In this document: positions 22,830-35,979 of the stretch, piece after piece
How positions within the stretch are numbered: the stretch's first letter is position 1
Layout of the letters: every line of letters begins with the position of its first letter
Assembly: GCA_026182355.1 (NCBI GenBank)
Contig: JAPFBL010000069.1
Span: forward strand, 372,001-436,000
Length of the DNA stretch: 64,000 nt
Source of the DNA: Hermatobates lingyangjiaoensis
Lineage: Eukaryota > Arthropoda > Insecta > Hemiptera > Hermatobatidae
Direction: 5' to 3'
Position numbers and translations under genes: made by a program
The notes under the pieces: model-generated
What the model was told of the DNA's origin: nothing
The model's database searches: none
The model's input: only the letters and a program-made list of their open reading frames with translations

Positions 22830-24115
22830 AAATATAATTAATTATTGGTTTTCTATGACTCTCCTACTATTTCATAGGTCCTACGATAACTAGTAAACAA
22901 GGTGAGACACAACTGACATTTATTCACTGACCTAAAATTTACAGGTCCTTAGTTAACTCAAAAGAACTAGGTTGATCAAGGCGCTAATTGCTGCGTGCAG
23001 TCGTATGTGCGGAAAGATTTTTTGATGGTTCTTCGGGCAATCTATTAATTTGTGTCACTTTTCCTTTAAGAAAGAAAGAGTTTTTTTATTAAAAGAAGAT
23101 ATCAAATAAATTAAGCTAATTATAAAGTCAGGAATAGACTGAGGTTAATTGTTCTTTTTCTTACACTATTATGCCAAATAGCATTAAGTTTTCTGTTGAT
23201 AATGGACACTGATTTAAAATCAGTTGAGATGTGAAAAGGCTATATGAAATATATCTATGTTTACTAACAACTTCTCATACTAGCAATAATATAAGTATTT
23301 AATTATAATTTATCGTCTATCTCTGACTTGATGCTGTTTCTTTTTCTACTTGCCAATGATATGCATATGACGTCCCTTTTTAAAGAATTGTCTGTCCTTT
23401 AATTGTAAACTAGAAAACTAACTTCAGTGCTTTTGTTATTTACCAGTTATTCCATTGAGCATAGAAATAATGAAACGCATTTCTAACTAGAGTCAGAAAT
23501 AAATTAAGCACATCCTGATGGATAGTGTTACTTCTATAGTTAAAACTTTTCCACAAAAAAAAAAAGAAAAAAACAAGAAAGTGTCTAGATATTTGTTAGT
23601 TATGGGTGGATCATGTCTCCTTTTTCTCTTAAATCTAAAAATGTGAGATGAAGTTTTCTGATAGTTGCATGTAAACCTTGGGATAAGATAAAGTCAGAAG
23701 AACAAAAGAGCATGTTGGTTCTCAGAACCATTTTCTGATTTCTTTGATAAAGAATGTGAGGTTCATGGAAAGGCCATTAGGAGGATATGTAACAGCTTGG
23801 ATAGCATTTCAGTCGAGCGAGATAACTTACTGGCGTCCACTAGCCTTCTTACTCTTTGGTTAAACATTCAAACAGCCAATACCATTTACAGTATTCTATT
23901 CAAACAACTATAAATTTAATGCAACCAGGTTCCTTATCGGTACGACTGGTAAATCCATTATTTTTGGATTATTTATTGTAAATTCACATGATCTTTGCTC
24001 TAGTTATTTCATTCAAAGAGAGAAAAAATACTCTATGAAGATTTTTTTCTTCAAGCATCCCTATGAGGAGTCAAATTCATTCCTCTCTTTGGCTTGTAAG
24101 AATCCTACAGACTTT
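22830..24115. other. Unique AT-rich DNA, nothing recognised
   Basis: The stretch 23700-23950 is somewhat more complex. No gene or repeat identified. Confidence 0.4.
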
Positions 24116-24121
24116 GAACCA

Positions 24122-24185
24122 GGGCTGTGGAGTCGGAGTGGGGCATATTTTCGACCTTTCGGGAGAAATCAGTCGACTCCTCGCC
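24122..24185 (+). mobile_element. Single end of a hAT-like DNA transposon
   Basis: 'cagggctgtggagtcggag' is a terminal inverted repeat form common in hAT elements, followed by the typical 'cgactcctc' reiteration. No matching opposite end was found downstream, so the copy is truncated or decayed. Confidence 0.5.
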
Positions 24186-24189
24186 TATT

Positions 24190-26280
24190 TAAATTTCTTG
24201 TGTAAATGGAAAAGACATAAGGTGATAAAACATAGTTAATTAGTTCAAGTAGGAATTCTTCCCTTCGGAGAAGGACATTGGGCATGATACAACACAAAAT
24301 GTTTCGTTAAATACAAAATTTCTGGCCTTGCCTGTTCAGTGTTTCAAAAGATTAATAATTAAAATTCTAGAGTGGCCTACACTCAAATTTAATATAAGTA
24401 AATATAAAATCAAACTTCTTGGTTATATTTACACATAATACAAATGCTTAAATAGGAGATGTTTATTAGTATTACATTCCTGGTGGTATTACAGATAGTG
24501 ATTGAACCACTAAAACATATAATACCCTTGGTATTACCACAGCAGTAATAACACTTTTGTAAAGACAAAAGAAATAAAAAACAGGTGTTATGAAACAATC
24601 TTTTACAGGAAAACATGACTTTTGTTGTCAAAGCTAGTGGATTCATTCGTGGCCATCTGTAACATTTTGGGGATTATGGAAACAATTTATATTTAGTTAT
24701 AACTCCAATTAATACTTGGTATCTATCAAAGAAACTAAGACGAAACAAAAACACTTGTGAACCGAGATTTTGAATATCTGCTTCAACAAAAAAAACGAAC
24801 CTTGAAAAGTGTTGCCGCAAAATTACATGACCAGTGGATCTGTTACATTTAATGAATCTGACCACGTTCGACATTGAATAATTAAACCAAAGTTTTCGTT
24901 TAGAGACCTCAAAATATTCCTATTTTGTTTAAAAATTGTCAGAAATATATAACAAAAAAATTGGAGTAGCCTACCCTTAATATTGTAAACCTTAATTATT
25001 GTAAAAATTGTTTACAATTTTTGTCTACTCAAAAACTTTCACATTCAATCATATCACAATTTTTACATTTTATTGAAAAAAATATTTGTTTTTGCTGTTC
25101 TAAAAATTTGAACATTTCTTTCATTATTTCTTCCCTAATTAAATCAGGAATGTGTACTTTATATCACTGTTTTTAAAGTCCAATCTGTTTATCTAATATT
25201 GTGGTGCCCAAAATCATTCCATCTTATTCTCTAAAACTCATTATAATTGATTATTATCACTATTTAAAAACTTCAATGCGGAAGAATGTTGTTATTTAGA
25301 CTAGTTGCATACTAGATATAACAATAAAGTTGTAATAATAACAGTATACATAAAATTTAATGACATTTTTGTTAATGTAAGATGAACAAAACAACATGTT
25401 GTAATATTGTTGTAAAAATAATTGCGAGGTCACGCAATCGTATCAGAACACTGATACATCAGTTTCATGTTGCTTTGAAATGAATTCAACAATTTTTCCT
25501 CAATATAGGAGTCTCTGAGAGTGTTTTTATCAATTTGCGATCGCTGGACTATATGTAGGATAATTGGATTATTTTTCAAAGAACATTTTCAATTTTTAAT
25601 TGTGTTACATATTTTGATCTTTTATAAATTTATTATTCTCGGAACTTTATTTCATGCTAGCTTTGTTTTATAAAGCCACTTTGCTTTTCCATTGTCATGA
25701 AAAAATTCAATTTACTGGAGGAAGTGTTTGCATGCGTTATGTATTGCAACGCGTTATGTACTCCGTTAAAAATTGCTGTTATGTATTGAACAAAAAATAT
25801 ATCAGTAATTAATCAGTTTTATTTTTCAAATATTTTTCAAACCTGGCTTTGAGTTCAATTTAAAACCATTATAGCTGGAAGTATGATATTTTTAAGAAGA
25901 ATAAATATGAACTCTTAGATCAGAATAGTGAAAAAACTGGATGTAGTTGACAACATAGCGCTCTTCTATAAAACGAAAAATTCCATTCCTTACTCTTCAA
26001 ATTTACCCATATATGCAGTTTTGTTTTGAAACCACGGTTTTTATACCTGCACTTGGCTCATAGTGCCACCTGCAGACTTACCATTTCTTATTTGATGCTC
26101 TTTTTTTGGAAAATGTCTTCAAGCATTTAATGATTTCACAAATCGAAATATAACAGATAACAGCATAAAAATTGTTCTCTCTCAATATATTTAATTCAAG
26201 GAATAAAAATTGTCCAACTTCTTTGAACAATAACTATGTGATGGGAGGCGGGGGGGGGGGGTCAAACAAGAAATGCATGT
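24190..26280. other. AT-rich DNA, possibly the inside of the decayed hAT copy
   Basis: Short open frames on the minus strand (24410-24646, 24674-24874) show no transposase motif. A poly-G run occurs at 26250-26262. Confidence 0.35.
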
Positions 26281-26282
26281 TT

Positions 26283-26400
26283 TTACTGAGTGAGTGTAAC
26301 CTGAAGATGAACACTAAATGCTCGAAATGCGTTGTATGATAAAATCCTTAGTGCGTGAAAGAAACTTACGGTGGTTTCTTTTTCTCCCTAATCACCAGTA
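26283..26400 (+). repeat. Family E half-element
   Basis: 'gtaacctgaagatgaacact' followed by 'gctcgaaatgcgttgtat' and 'aaatccttagtgcgtg' matches the palindrome at 56490-56715 and the half at 58205-58310. The hammerhead core CTGAAGA and GAAA are kept, but stem III (ATGCGT) is not self-complementary. Confidence 0.6.
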
Positions 26401-26404
26401 AATA

Positions 26405-27465
26405 CCACTCAATAACTGTTTTTATAACTCGTGAAATTATTTTAAATGCCATTAACTCCCTCTTTGTTTGCACTGCTGTACCTATATATAGTTAACTTAT
26501 TACTAAATATCATTATGTAATGAATGGATATATTTAGTTTGGAATTAATAATTACTTGTTCGTCTTGGTTGATTAACTATGGTGCATTCATGTTGATAGA
26601 GTTCTAATTTTAGCTTGTATAGAAATGGGATTAGCTTTGAGGAATATCGAGGGCAGAGATAACTCACTTATGTCGCCTTCATCACTGACCATGATTCAAT
26701 GCACTGCTTCTGGTCACTCTCAATATATTGTCTTCTTCAGTTTCATATTTGTTCAAAATTAGAGAAAAACAAATTATATCCCAGTTTCAATTTTATTAAT
26801 ATAAATTAAAAATTATATCAAGCTTACCATATAAATAGTATGCACTTTTCAGAAAGTGTACTATTTTGTTTTAATTTTTTAATAAAATGTTTTTTTTTAG
26901 TATAATTATAAATTTAAAAGAAAAAAGTCGAAAATTGCCCTTAAGAATTTATTAGCTGACAAATCTTATTTTTCTTTGTGCTAATTTTGTTCTAAAATTG
27001 AAAAAAATAGTAACATAATGTATTGTAAAAATGGCAATTTATTAACTAAGTATGCGAAAAAACTGTTATTTTGTCTTCAGATTTTAGTGTGAAACAAATA
27101 ATATAAACACGGAATATATAAATACATAAAGGCCAAACATCGTGCCGTTCTTTGACATGCTTGACTATTCTTGAAGTTAGAGGGTGTCTCAAAACGGTTA
27201 ACGATGTCATTGAACTGAGAGTTTATCGTTGAATTGATGTGTTTATTAGACAAACGTGAAAAATATTTATACAAGACTTTCAGTAAAGTTTTTGAATTGG
27301 AAATGAAGTTATTCTGAAACCCAGATTATGAATTTCTAAGAAATCTGGTGCCTTGTGTTTATCGTTTCTAATTGAAATATCTATTTTTTTTTTAAATTTA
27401 AACAACTTGTACCATGCAGAACAAATTCTACTTCTAAAAATACCAAATAATTATAAAATTCACTA
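26405..27465. other. AT-rich unique DNA, nothing recognised
   Basis: Poly-T and poly-A runs and no open frame of interest. Confidence 0.45.
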
Positions 27466-27474
27466 TAAAATCTG

Positions 27475-27620
27475 AAAGACGATCTAAATTGGACACGAGT
27501 TTAAAATCGAAGAAGAGTAACACATATAGTAAGGAAACACACAAACTCAAATTTTCGGCTAAACCGTCTTCAGGAGAAAGGGAGACGAAGCACGTTGTAG
27601 GTGCAACGGCAAGTATCTAA
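27475..27620 (-). repeat. Family D half-element with hammerhead
   Basis: Starts 'gaaagacgatctaaattgg', continues 'atcgaagaagagtaacac', 'aaactcaaattttcggct' and 'cgtcttcaggagaaagg'. Related copies: 11475-11600, 41485-41550 (fragment), 50930-51110, 60180-60330. Confidence 0.65.
27546..27576 (-). ncRNA. Hammerhead-like motif, family D
   Basis: Minus strand: stem I CTC/GAG (3 bp), CTGAAGA (complement of 27567-27573), a C, a short stem GG/CC with one wobble pair, GAAA, stem III AATT (27550-27553) and U as cleavage base. It is compact and weakly paired but has all core bases. Confidence 0.5.
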
Positions 27621-27624
27621 TAAA

Positions 27625-28915
27625 TAATAAGTAACTTGTAAATAATTACAAAAGCTATATTTTTATTAAAACTGAATGTTTTGTAATTTCAGATGTAATA
27701 TTAGTCAAATGGCTTTGATTGGTTCGACATATTCATTTCCGAATTGCTAATTTCAGTTTCTGCAAATATAACAGCGGTTAAAGGTTAATTACTTTGAACT
27801 TTATTGCTTAGTATAAATTTATTCTTGGATAAAACATTGTTAGTACAAAGTAAGAGTTAGAACCATTAGACATTATCTTGTAAAAGTTAACTAAGTGTAT
27901 TGTAGCAGATAAGAAGCCCGGCAGAATTTGATAACAGTCCACAACTGTCGTTAATTTTACTATGCAAATGTATAGTGATTATGAAAAAAGTATTTTATGT
28001 TTTGAAGGATTTAAATATTTTTTGATCCCTTAGTTTTGTAATCTCGATGTATATGAAGGTCGGCATGGGTCCAAAATTCTAACCATTGTCATTTGTAGTT
28101 TTTGGTATGGTAATGTTGCCTACATTTTTTAAACAATTTTGCACGATGTAAAACTTACTTTATCATACATTAAATGAAAACAACATTTGTTCTTTTTTCT
28201 TCTCTTTTTCATTATTTTAGTGATTCAAACATTTCGGATTTAATTTATTCACATAATCGTAATAGAATCTCTGATTTTTATATATATATAATTTATTACG
28301 AGTAAATAGCTTTTTATAATTGAAGTCATAATTAATTATTCATTTAAATCAATTATATTTAAGACATAAATTACAAAAAATTATATTACTATTTAAAATT
28401 CCAGCTTTTAACATAATATGCGCTATAATAAATTAAAAAAAAAAATTTTTTTTTATATTTTCTTTGAATGTATGTTTTATTTTTTTAAACAATTGATAGC
28501 AACACACGTTTATATAATCTCCATTATATGGAGATTATATGTTGTCATTTTATTGTTGTCATTGTTATTTATTATGTTGTCATTTGTCTTGGGATGTCTT
28601 CTAATGGCATTGAATATTCTTTCTTTCATTTGGTGACTTCATTTATAATATTTGTCAATGATGTTACAAATCAGCTTATTGTTTGGTTTTTATTTGATTT
28701 TATTATTGACAATTTTATAAGATTGTTAGTTATTAAATCCGATCGTTTTGAGATCGAAAGATTTAAAATAATTCATATGCATCAACTCTTTTTAACGTTT
28801 TATAAAACTACATACTTTACAACCGTTCATGAGTTGTTCTATCATAAGCCATCTTTAATTCTAAGAGTATATGAATTGTTCTATCACAACGAACATACCT
28901 TATAAGCGTTCTTTA
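27625..28915. other. Very AT-rich DNA
   Basis: Open frames at 28418-28905 are rich in Ile, Phe and Leu as expected from AT-rich sequence and overlap each other. I do not regard them as genes. Confidence 0.5.
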
Positions 28916-28927
28916 GTTATTCTAAAC

Positions 28928-29462
28928 CAGGGTTCTCCAAAGTCTAGCCCGCGGTCCACGACCCTCTTCAATGCGGCCCGTGGCCTCTTCTAGAAAACTT
29001 ATAAAAATTAGTATTATTTAGACATCTATTGAGTTATATTCGAAAAAAGATGGTTTTTGCTTTGTGAAGCAGCATTTTCCGCAATGAAGTCGATTAAATC
29101 CAAAGAGAGGAATCTACTTAATCAAACATCTCTCGAAGCCTGCCAGCCTTCGTTTAGCCTTAACCTCAGTTGACATTGACACAAAGGAGCTGGCTTCCAA
29201 AATGCACGCACACCCTTCCCACTGAATTTTAAGTAAACTGTACCGTTTTACGAACTTCCTTAAATATTTTTAACGAATATATTTAAGGATTGATTCTTAT
29301 CCATACTTGTTAATTATTTTTTAATGATAATATATGTTTTTATGATAAATATAAAGATTCATTTACATATATGTGTTTTACTTTACATCTGGTACTGCAG
29401 CCCGCGATCTAATTTCCTTGCCGAATGCGGCCCGCGTCCCCATAAAGTTTTGGACAACCCTG
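28928..29462 (+). mobile_element. hAT DNA transposon, internally deleted, with transposase C-terminus
   Basis: Terminal inverted repeats 'cagggttctccaaagt' and 'ttttggacaaccctg', subterminal 'gcggcccgtgg' / 'gcggcccgcg' repeats and an exact 8-bp duplication 'ttctaaac' (28920-28927 and 29463-29470) define a hAT element of 535 bp. Inside, the plus strand at about 29085-29225 encodes AFSAMKSIKSKERNLL and, after a shift, LALTSVDIDTKELASKM. This matches the C-terminal dimerisation region of hAT transposases of the kind domesticated in GTF2IRD2-like proteins. The catalytic part is deleted, so the copy is non-autonomous. Confidence 0.9.
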
Positions 29463-29474
29463 TTCTAAACAATC

Positions 29475-30590
29475 ACCCAAAATTTCATTTTCATCATAAT
29501 TGGAAAAATGAAATAGCCACATTAAAATAATCAATTAATTAAATTGTTTATTATTTATGATAATGGATTTACTTAATCAGCTTAAGCGTTTACTACTCTG
29601 GATGGATAAAGAGATATTAGTGGAGAATATTTTGATTATTCGGTACTTATGTCAATAGACCTTATAGCAATCAATCCTCTGAGGCAGGTCATATGAGGCA
29701 ATAGGTAGGCTCAGGAGTAACTGAGCGGAGAAGGACTTGAGAAATCCTCAGCTGGAGATTTACTTTAGTGAATGATGGCTTCAGATTGAATGAAGATAGG
29801 TGGATATGCCGGCTGTAGTGGGAAGCATGAGAATTTCTATGAGAATAGGCCTACTTGGTTTAGGATTTCATAGTATCTGCGAACTAGCCTCCATGACTCA
29901 TTGTCAGCCTGAATAGGTTTTGATTAAGAAAAATGTTCATAGTGAGTGATTGATGCAAGCCACAATGATGTTATAACACTTGAGTGTAACTCAAGCTTCT
30001 TGGGAAAAACCCTGTTCAGGAGTCAACTCAATTGGATTACCAGGTTACTTAGAATGCTGTCATATGTAACACTAATGCTGACTCCATTAAGTTGGCCATA
30101 ACACAAGGAATAAAAATTAAGTGAGAAGTAGTCACAATACATAAACATTAGTCTTTAAAATTTTAGTTCCGTAAAATTTAATGTACATTTCTTTGGATAT
30201 CATGAATGGCTAACAGTTTTATAAGTACCTTCTGCATCAAAAGGCTCCCATAGGTGTAGATTTTTTTCTGTATTTTCTTTAAAATTATGCTAAATGTGTT
30301 TGCTTAAATATGTATATAGTACATAAGTTACGTCAAATTACTGAAAATGAACTGACACTTCTCGTTTTATGATATAGTTTGATACTCATCCTAGTCAAGA
30401 GAAAGATTGGCCTATTACTTGACTAGACAGCCGTAGTATACCAGACACCAGTACCTTTGAGTCACATAGGAGGCTAATTGTTCTCCCGATATCTAGGAGT
30501 TCTGAAAAGTAAAAGTAAATTGTGTCAGTTCTTTATTTCTAAGGTAGTGCAATCAGTTATGTGTTATTTACTCATACTAGTGTAAAAAGC
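29475..30590. other. Unique DNA, nothing recognised
   Basis: Moderately complex sequence at 29650-30060 without an open frame, repeat or TIR I can identify. Confidence 0.4.
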
Positions 30591-30592
30591 TA

Positions 30593-30760
30593 ATAAAATA
30601 GTCTTCAAATATACAAGTTTAATAGTCTAACAACGCGTTTCGAACACGTTCTTTTTCAGGTATCTTAAGCTTGGGTATTTTGATGCAAGAAGAACACTAC
30701 ATGTTTGAAACATGCTGATCAGATTATTAAACTCTTATAATGTGAAAACTATTTTATTAA
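30593..30760. repeat. Family E-like foldback relic
   Basis: Imperfect arms: 'taataaaatagtcttcaaat' against 'aaaactattttattaac', and 'aacaacgcgtttcgaacacg' against 'catgtttgaaacatg'. The minus-strand core is CTGAAAA, so no active hammerhead is expected, although the ACGCGT stem III is kept. Confidence 0.5.
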
Positions 30761-30764
30761 CTTT

Positions 30765-33390
30765 TTACTCTACGAAAAATTCTTTATTTGTAATTTGATG
30801 CAGTTCATGTATTTAAGCATTAGTTAAAGTTCAAACAGAGAATGATAAGGACAATTACTAGTCCTTTATTAATTACAAAAATAAGAAAAAGTAAACCGTA
30901 GAGTATGCGTGTTGAAACTAGAGCAGATTTCTTGTTTGGATTTGCGTTGCCCGGGCATGAGTCTGTGTCCAGTATCGCATTAAAATCATGAGACTCTCGA
31001 GTAAATAATGACAACGCGAAAGAAAACTTTTTGGGAATGTGTTTCATATATTCCCACTCGGCTAATTATCATGGTTTATGTGATTCTCATGTATGGTGGC
31101 GGCGTTTGTATTATATTAATCAAGCCGCGTTGATTAAACAGGTGGGTTGTGAGGTAAAGCATAACAATGGCTGTTCCCAGATCTGTATCACATTAGCTTC
31201 CCAGAAGCAGTTGTCGGCCGGACTTGATGGCTGGCTCTCGCAGTCGTGGCATTGGAGGCATGAGAGAGGTCTAATCCATGATTGAGAACACCCACACTCC
31301 TCTACAATGACCAGTCAACACACTGTTGCACATTAGACGCTTATCGCGTCTTTCAATAAACGCTACAATTTCATACACAGCTTCCTTTCAGCTCTCTCTG
31401 CTGTCTATGCTCAATTTAACTCTTTTAGGCCGTAAGAATGGCATTTGGATCTAATTATTCTGACACATTTGAGTTAAAATGACATTTAAGACTGTATGAA
31501 AACTCATTTTGAAACTGGTTTTTCCCTCGGTTCCCTTTTGATTCTTAACTCCTTTCTTGCTATACTTTTGTCAAAAATGTGACTAATTTTTTGTTCTCCA
31601 CCTATGTGATCCATTTTCAAACTAAATTCCTCATGTTCTAACAGAATGTGTTACACTCATTCTAACCATGCTAGTTCGCTTTACATCAGTCATCTAACGG
31701 CAGCAGATTTATCTAAAGTGACAGTTTATTTGAAAACGATATTGCAGTTCCTTCTATTCGCATACAGTTGTTTTTACAAAACATTAATCAAATTTTAATT
31801 TTGTGGGCATTGTTCAAAATGAAATTTTGGATACACTCGAAAAGAAATTAAGTGAAACAATGTAATCAAAGAAATCATTTTGAAATAATTTTTTTTTTTT
31901 ACTAATTTGATTTGATAGACAAGTTATGTCAATGGTTTGAACATGTTAAAATACCCCTTTTAACGAGAAGTGAGAATAATTGTATAATATATATTTTTAG
32001 CTTAATAAAAATTGAACATATTTCAATTTGAATGGGGGTTTTATGCCATCTTGTGCCCTCGGGGGTCTTCTGCTTCCCTTGACCTGAGCCAATTGACCTC
32101 CCTTCTAAGACCTTCACTGAGAGGTCAGTAGTCTACGCACCAATATCCAAGCAATTCTCTCCAACTGTTTCTTGTGCCCCTTGGGGGTTCTTATACCTCT
32201 TCCCTTTGTGTTTTTTATAATTAAGAAAAGCAGTCGAAATACTGTATCCTTTTCCTTCACACATACTACCGTTTATTCATAAGCTAGCAAGCAGCCGTCT
32301 TTCTACAAGCGCTCCTTGTGAGAAATCAAGGAAACTTTGGTAGTCGGTTATTATAAATGACTGAATATTTGATTCATTTTATTTAAATATATAATAAGTA
32401 AATAATATTTTTATCGTATTTATATTTATGGTATATAAATAATATTATAAATAATATTTTTTAAAAATTTATATTTTTATAATTACTATTATTTAATATT
32501 ATAATTTTTATTTAATATTATTAGCGAAAATGTATCATTTGTTAGAGATTTTAATTTCTCAAGAACGCTATATTCATAATGTGGTGAATGACAGTCCCGT
32601 GATATTCTTTATAAATTCTTGTTCACAGCGCTTTGTACGTGTAAGACAATACACTTACATATATAAAATTAAAGCGCTAGAATGTTTAATGAAGTTGTAG
32701 TTGTTGTTTGAAATCTGTTAATGACTAGGTTGAGAGGTTTTAGAGGGACAGCAAGGCGAGCTTTAGCAGACTGGAATGTTCTGTTTGCCCTCAGACAGAC
32801 ACGGGTCACGACTCAGCTGCCCCGGGCTTCTACCTTCCCTTGTCTTACCTCTCCTTCTACTTCCTTATTTTGTTCCAATATTTATTGTCTCATATAATCG
32901 TAAGTCGTTCAGTTTCAGTTTTCCTTGTCAACTTTGCCAGTTCCTATATCGGTTTTTGTTTTATTATATTTAACTTTATTCCACTCCTTAGTATCAACAC
33001 TCTTATCTTTACCTCGCATATCAAGTTTGAAATTTATGTTAGTATACCCTTTTTTTTAAAAGATATTTGATGTTAGCCCCTCCCATTCTTTCCATAAATA
33101 ATCCAACATTTTGTTATATTCAACCTACATCAAAGGGGGTAATATTTTAAATATTTTTTCTCTTATTTATATAACAGCTAAAATAATTGTTTGCTGAATT
33201 TGTTTTAATATATTTGTATAGCATTGCAATACTGTTCAAACCATAACAGTCAACAAATTCGAGGTCTTCTAGCGTGTAGGCGAAATACGAATTATGAATA
33301 ATAATTACAGATGTATATCTGTAAAATAGATGTTAACAGTTAGTTCAAATAAACAAATATCTGTATAACTTACATGTGTCTTAAAGGATA
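30765..33390. other. Unique DNA; complex islands at 31050-31390, 32040-32215, 32700-32870
   Basis: 31050-31390 is the least AT-rich, with an open frame (31031-31285, plus) of unknown character and 'caataaacg' at 31355. 32040-32215 holds an imperfect direct repeat: 'cttgtgccctcgggggtctt' near 32050 and 'cttgtgccccttgggggttc' near 32171. No family recognised in either. Confidence 0.35.
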
Positions 33391-33395
33391 AAAAT

Positions 33396-33662
33396 GGGGG
33401 CCTGGTTAGCTCAGTGGCAACGTCGTACTCGCCTCTGGACTAGTGGGTCCGGGGTTCAATACGCACCCTGATCTATGATTTCTTCATGTGGGAGATGAAT
33501 TAATCTGAGTACGTCATCCCTTGCAGAGGACGTTAAGTCGTCGGTTTCCAGCCTATAAAATGTCCGTTACTCGTTAAAGATCCCTACTATAAATACACTT
33601 GAGTTAGGTAAAATGTAAAGACTCCCAATCAATCTTCCTTGTGTGGTATTACAAAGGACCAG
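33396..33662 (+). mobile_element. tRNA-derived SINE
   Basis: 'cctggttagctcagtgg' (A box), 'ggggttcaatacgc' (B box), 'gaattaatctgagtacgtc', 'ttactcgttaaagatccct', 'tgtggtattacaaaggacc'. Opposite orientation to 13597-13923; the 3' end is shortened and no target duplication was confirmed. Confidence 0.85.
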
Positions 33663-33669
33663 TTTTTGA

Positions 33670-34490
33670 CTTAACTTAATGGCTTCAAGAGTACGATTTT
33701 TATAAATTAACATGTTATAAGAAAAATTGTACCCTATATTTATTAACTTCTCCTCCTATTTATCTTCTCCCAAAGTTGATATCTTCACAAAAATCCTTTT
33801 GCTAATAGAATAGCTAAAGTTTTTATAAACCACCATTATCTAAAGAAATATTGCTATAGTAAATGGTCATCATATAAGAAACTCTAAAAACCCAATAAAG
33901 TATAAAACTACCAACTTATTGTTTTTCTTTGAACAACTGGTGTTGCTCTTACACATGCAAGTATGACTAGAAACGCTTCGCAATGCTGAACTGAAATATT
34001 AAAATCATCATATAAAATGCAAAAGAAAATTCTAGAATGCTATGAAAACCTTTCAACGAGTATTGTTTGACAACTTCATCGAAGTTATAAAATGTTTTTT
34101 GAGGTACAATGAAAAACCATTACAAGTTGGAAGATATTGACTCGACTTTGAAACTGTTCTCTTTATATTAATGATTAATATTATATTAAATGATTTATAT
34201 TATAAAATTAATATAATAATAAAATAATATATTTAAAATATATTATATAAAATAAAATATATTAATATACTAAATATCAATCTGTGCATTTTTTCTATTC
34301 AGGTATGTATTGAACAGAAAGGTCTTAACTCTTGATCAATTCGTACATAAAGTGAATTTAAAGATAAATTTAATCATTTTTCAGGTTCATTTTTCGTTAT
34401 TGATTATAAAATGAACCGTTTTTACATTTATGTATACATGCTAATCAAATGAAACGGCTCATAGAACTTTAGCTAAACATTATAACGAAA
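33670..34490. other. AT-rich unique DNA
   Basis: Nothing recognised; 34160-34290 is nearly pure A/T. Confidence 0.5.
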
Positions 34491-34494
34491 GCAG

Positions 34495-34610
34495 CATAAA
34501 GATAGATACTGACATACTCATTTCTATATTTCGGCAGTCGCCGTCATCAGGAGGTGAAGTTTCTTGCAAGGAGGTGGGGCCGTATATATACATATATATA
34601 TATATATGTT
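34495..34610 (-). repeat. Family B half-element
   Basis: Minus strand 'cacctcctgatgacggcg', 'ctgccgaaatatagaaatg', ending at a TA tract. The core CTGATGA and GAAA are intact, with stem II GGC/GCC, stem III ATAT and A as H17, but stem I is only 2 bp. Confidence 0.6.
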
Positions 34611-34619
34611 AATCTAGAA

Positions 34620-35580
34620 ATTATCTGGAGATTCGCAAGCAGTGGAGATGGACCCCAACAATGTCTAATTTGTATTTGACCGTATCACACAAAGACCATT
34701 AGTGGCTTCCTATTCCATATGTATCTTTAGTATATTCGTGAACTATTTTAGTCTGTTCCCATCAGGTTACTAAGGTACAGTTTTTGTTATATATACGAGT
34801 ATATATTGAGACAAGAGATGTTATTTGGGGAAAAGATTATAAGAATTTCCATTTCTTTATATTAGTATCAATGAAATCCATTATATCGTTTATTATTGGT
34901 GTTAAATTTAAATCACAATTTACAACTTGTTGTTCCTTAAACTATCGGTATAAAACACAATTTTCCCCTGGCAGAGCCAGAGCCACATCTATGGATATTA
35001 GTTTTCAGTAAAACTCCAGTCAATACTTGTTAGTTCGTCCCTGAAAGTTAGTGCTAAGGAATATCGTTCAGGTCGATAAATCAAACCATCTAACACTAAG
35101 ACTGCGTGTCGTATACTTCACACTTCGTCACGGCTTGGAACTATTTATTAAGCAGTGAAATATGTATATTTAATTTGTCTCTTGGAATCTTTATTATCTT
35201 ATTGGTAAATTTATTCCTCCATTATATTGATTTATTGGTATTTAGAAGTCGTAATCTGAAATATATATAAATCAAATATGTGTGCCTAAATTATCACTTA
35301 ATAAATTAACTTTTTTTCATAACCAATATGAAATGATTAATTGTTTAGTTGTGTTAAAAATTATAAAATATAATAATTGAGTTTATTCCATATTTATTAA
35401 TAAATTTGGTCGTAATAACTGTTTATGAGTCCTTATAAGGCATATTGCAGTAGCGAAGATCCGTTAGAAGTTTATTTTTCTTTGTTGAATTAAAAAAGAT
35501 AATCAACTGCTGTATTTCGCTATTAACCTCTGACGTTACTTTAAAGCTTTAGAAAGTATATTAATGGACACATTTAATCT
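34620..35580. other. AT-rich unique DNA, nothing recognised
   Basis: No repeat, splice or protein signal seen. Confidence 0.45.
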
Positions 35581-35588
35581 GAGAGGTC

Positions 35589-35800
35589 AGGATACCTCAG
35601 TAGCTTACATGCTGGCCTCTAGGCTGGTATGTCCAGGGTTCTATACCTACTCTAGATCTCGATTATTCACGTTGAAGATGAAAACAATATGAGCACGCCT
35701 TCAGGAGAGGACGTTAAGCTTTCGATCTGGAACCTGTACGATGTCAAATACTCGTTGAAGAACCCCGAGTTATGCAAAATACACTAATATCCTTGATAAG
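35589..35800 (+). mobile_element. tRNA-derived SINE, diverged
   Basis: 'cctcagtagcttacatgctg' (A-box region), 'ccagggttctatacc' (B box), 'tatgagcacgcct', 'ggacgttaagct', 'cctgtacgatgtcaaatact'. The order matches the other SINE copies with many substitutions. Confidence 0.7.
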
Positions 35801-35870
35801 TTACATAAAATTCAAATTTAAACACACTTGAGATCGGCTAAATTTAAGACATCTGATGTAGAATGTTCAG

Positions 35871-35956
35871 TTGGGTTTTTGACTCTGACGAGGACCGCTT
35901 GTTACAGTTGAAAGATCTTAGTCTTTTTTCCCCATTTCATATATTGGTTTGATCAC
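35871..35956 (+). mobile_element. Family A half-element
   Basis: 'gttgggtttttgactctgac' to 'ttggtttgatcaca'. The outer end is cut short before the TA-rich flank. Confidence 0.75.
35881..35923 (+). ncRNA. Hammerhead ribozyme, family A (stem II weakened)
   Basis: Stem I GACT/AGTC, CTGACGA (35885-35891), GAAA (35910-35913), AGATCT and U are intact. In stem II two substitutions break one pair. Confidence 0.5.
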
Positions 35957-35979
35957 ATAAATATATTTATACATATATA

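Noticed and set aside
28418..28905. Hydrophobic open frames resembling membrane proteins
   Set aside because: Ile/Phe/Leu bias is what AT-rich DNA gives by chance; two frames overlap and neither has a motif.
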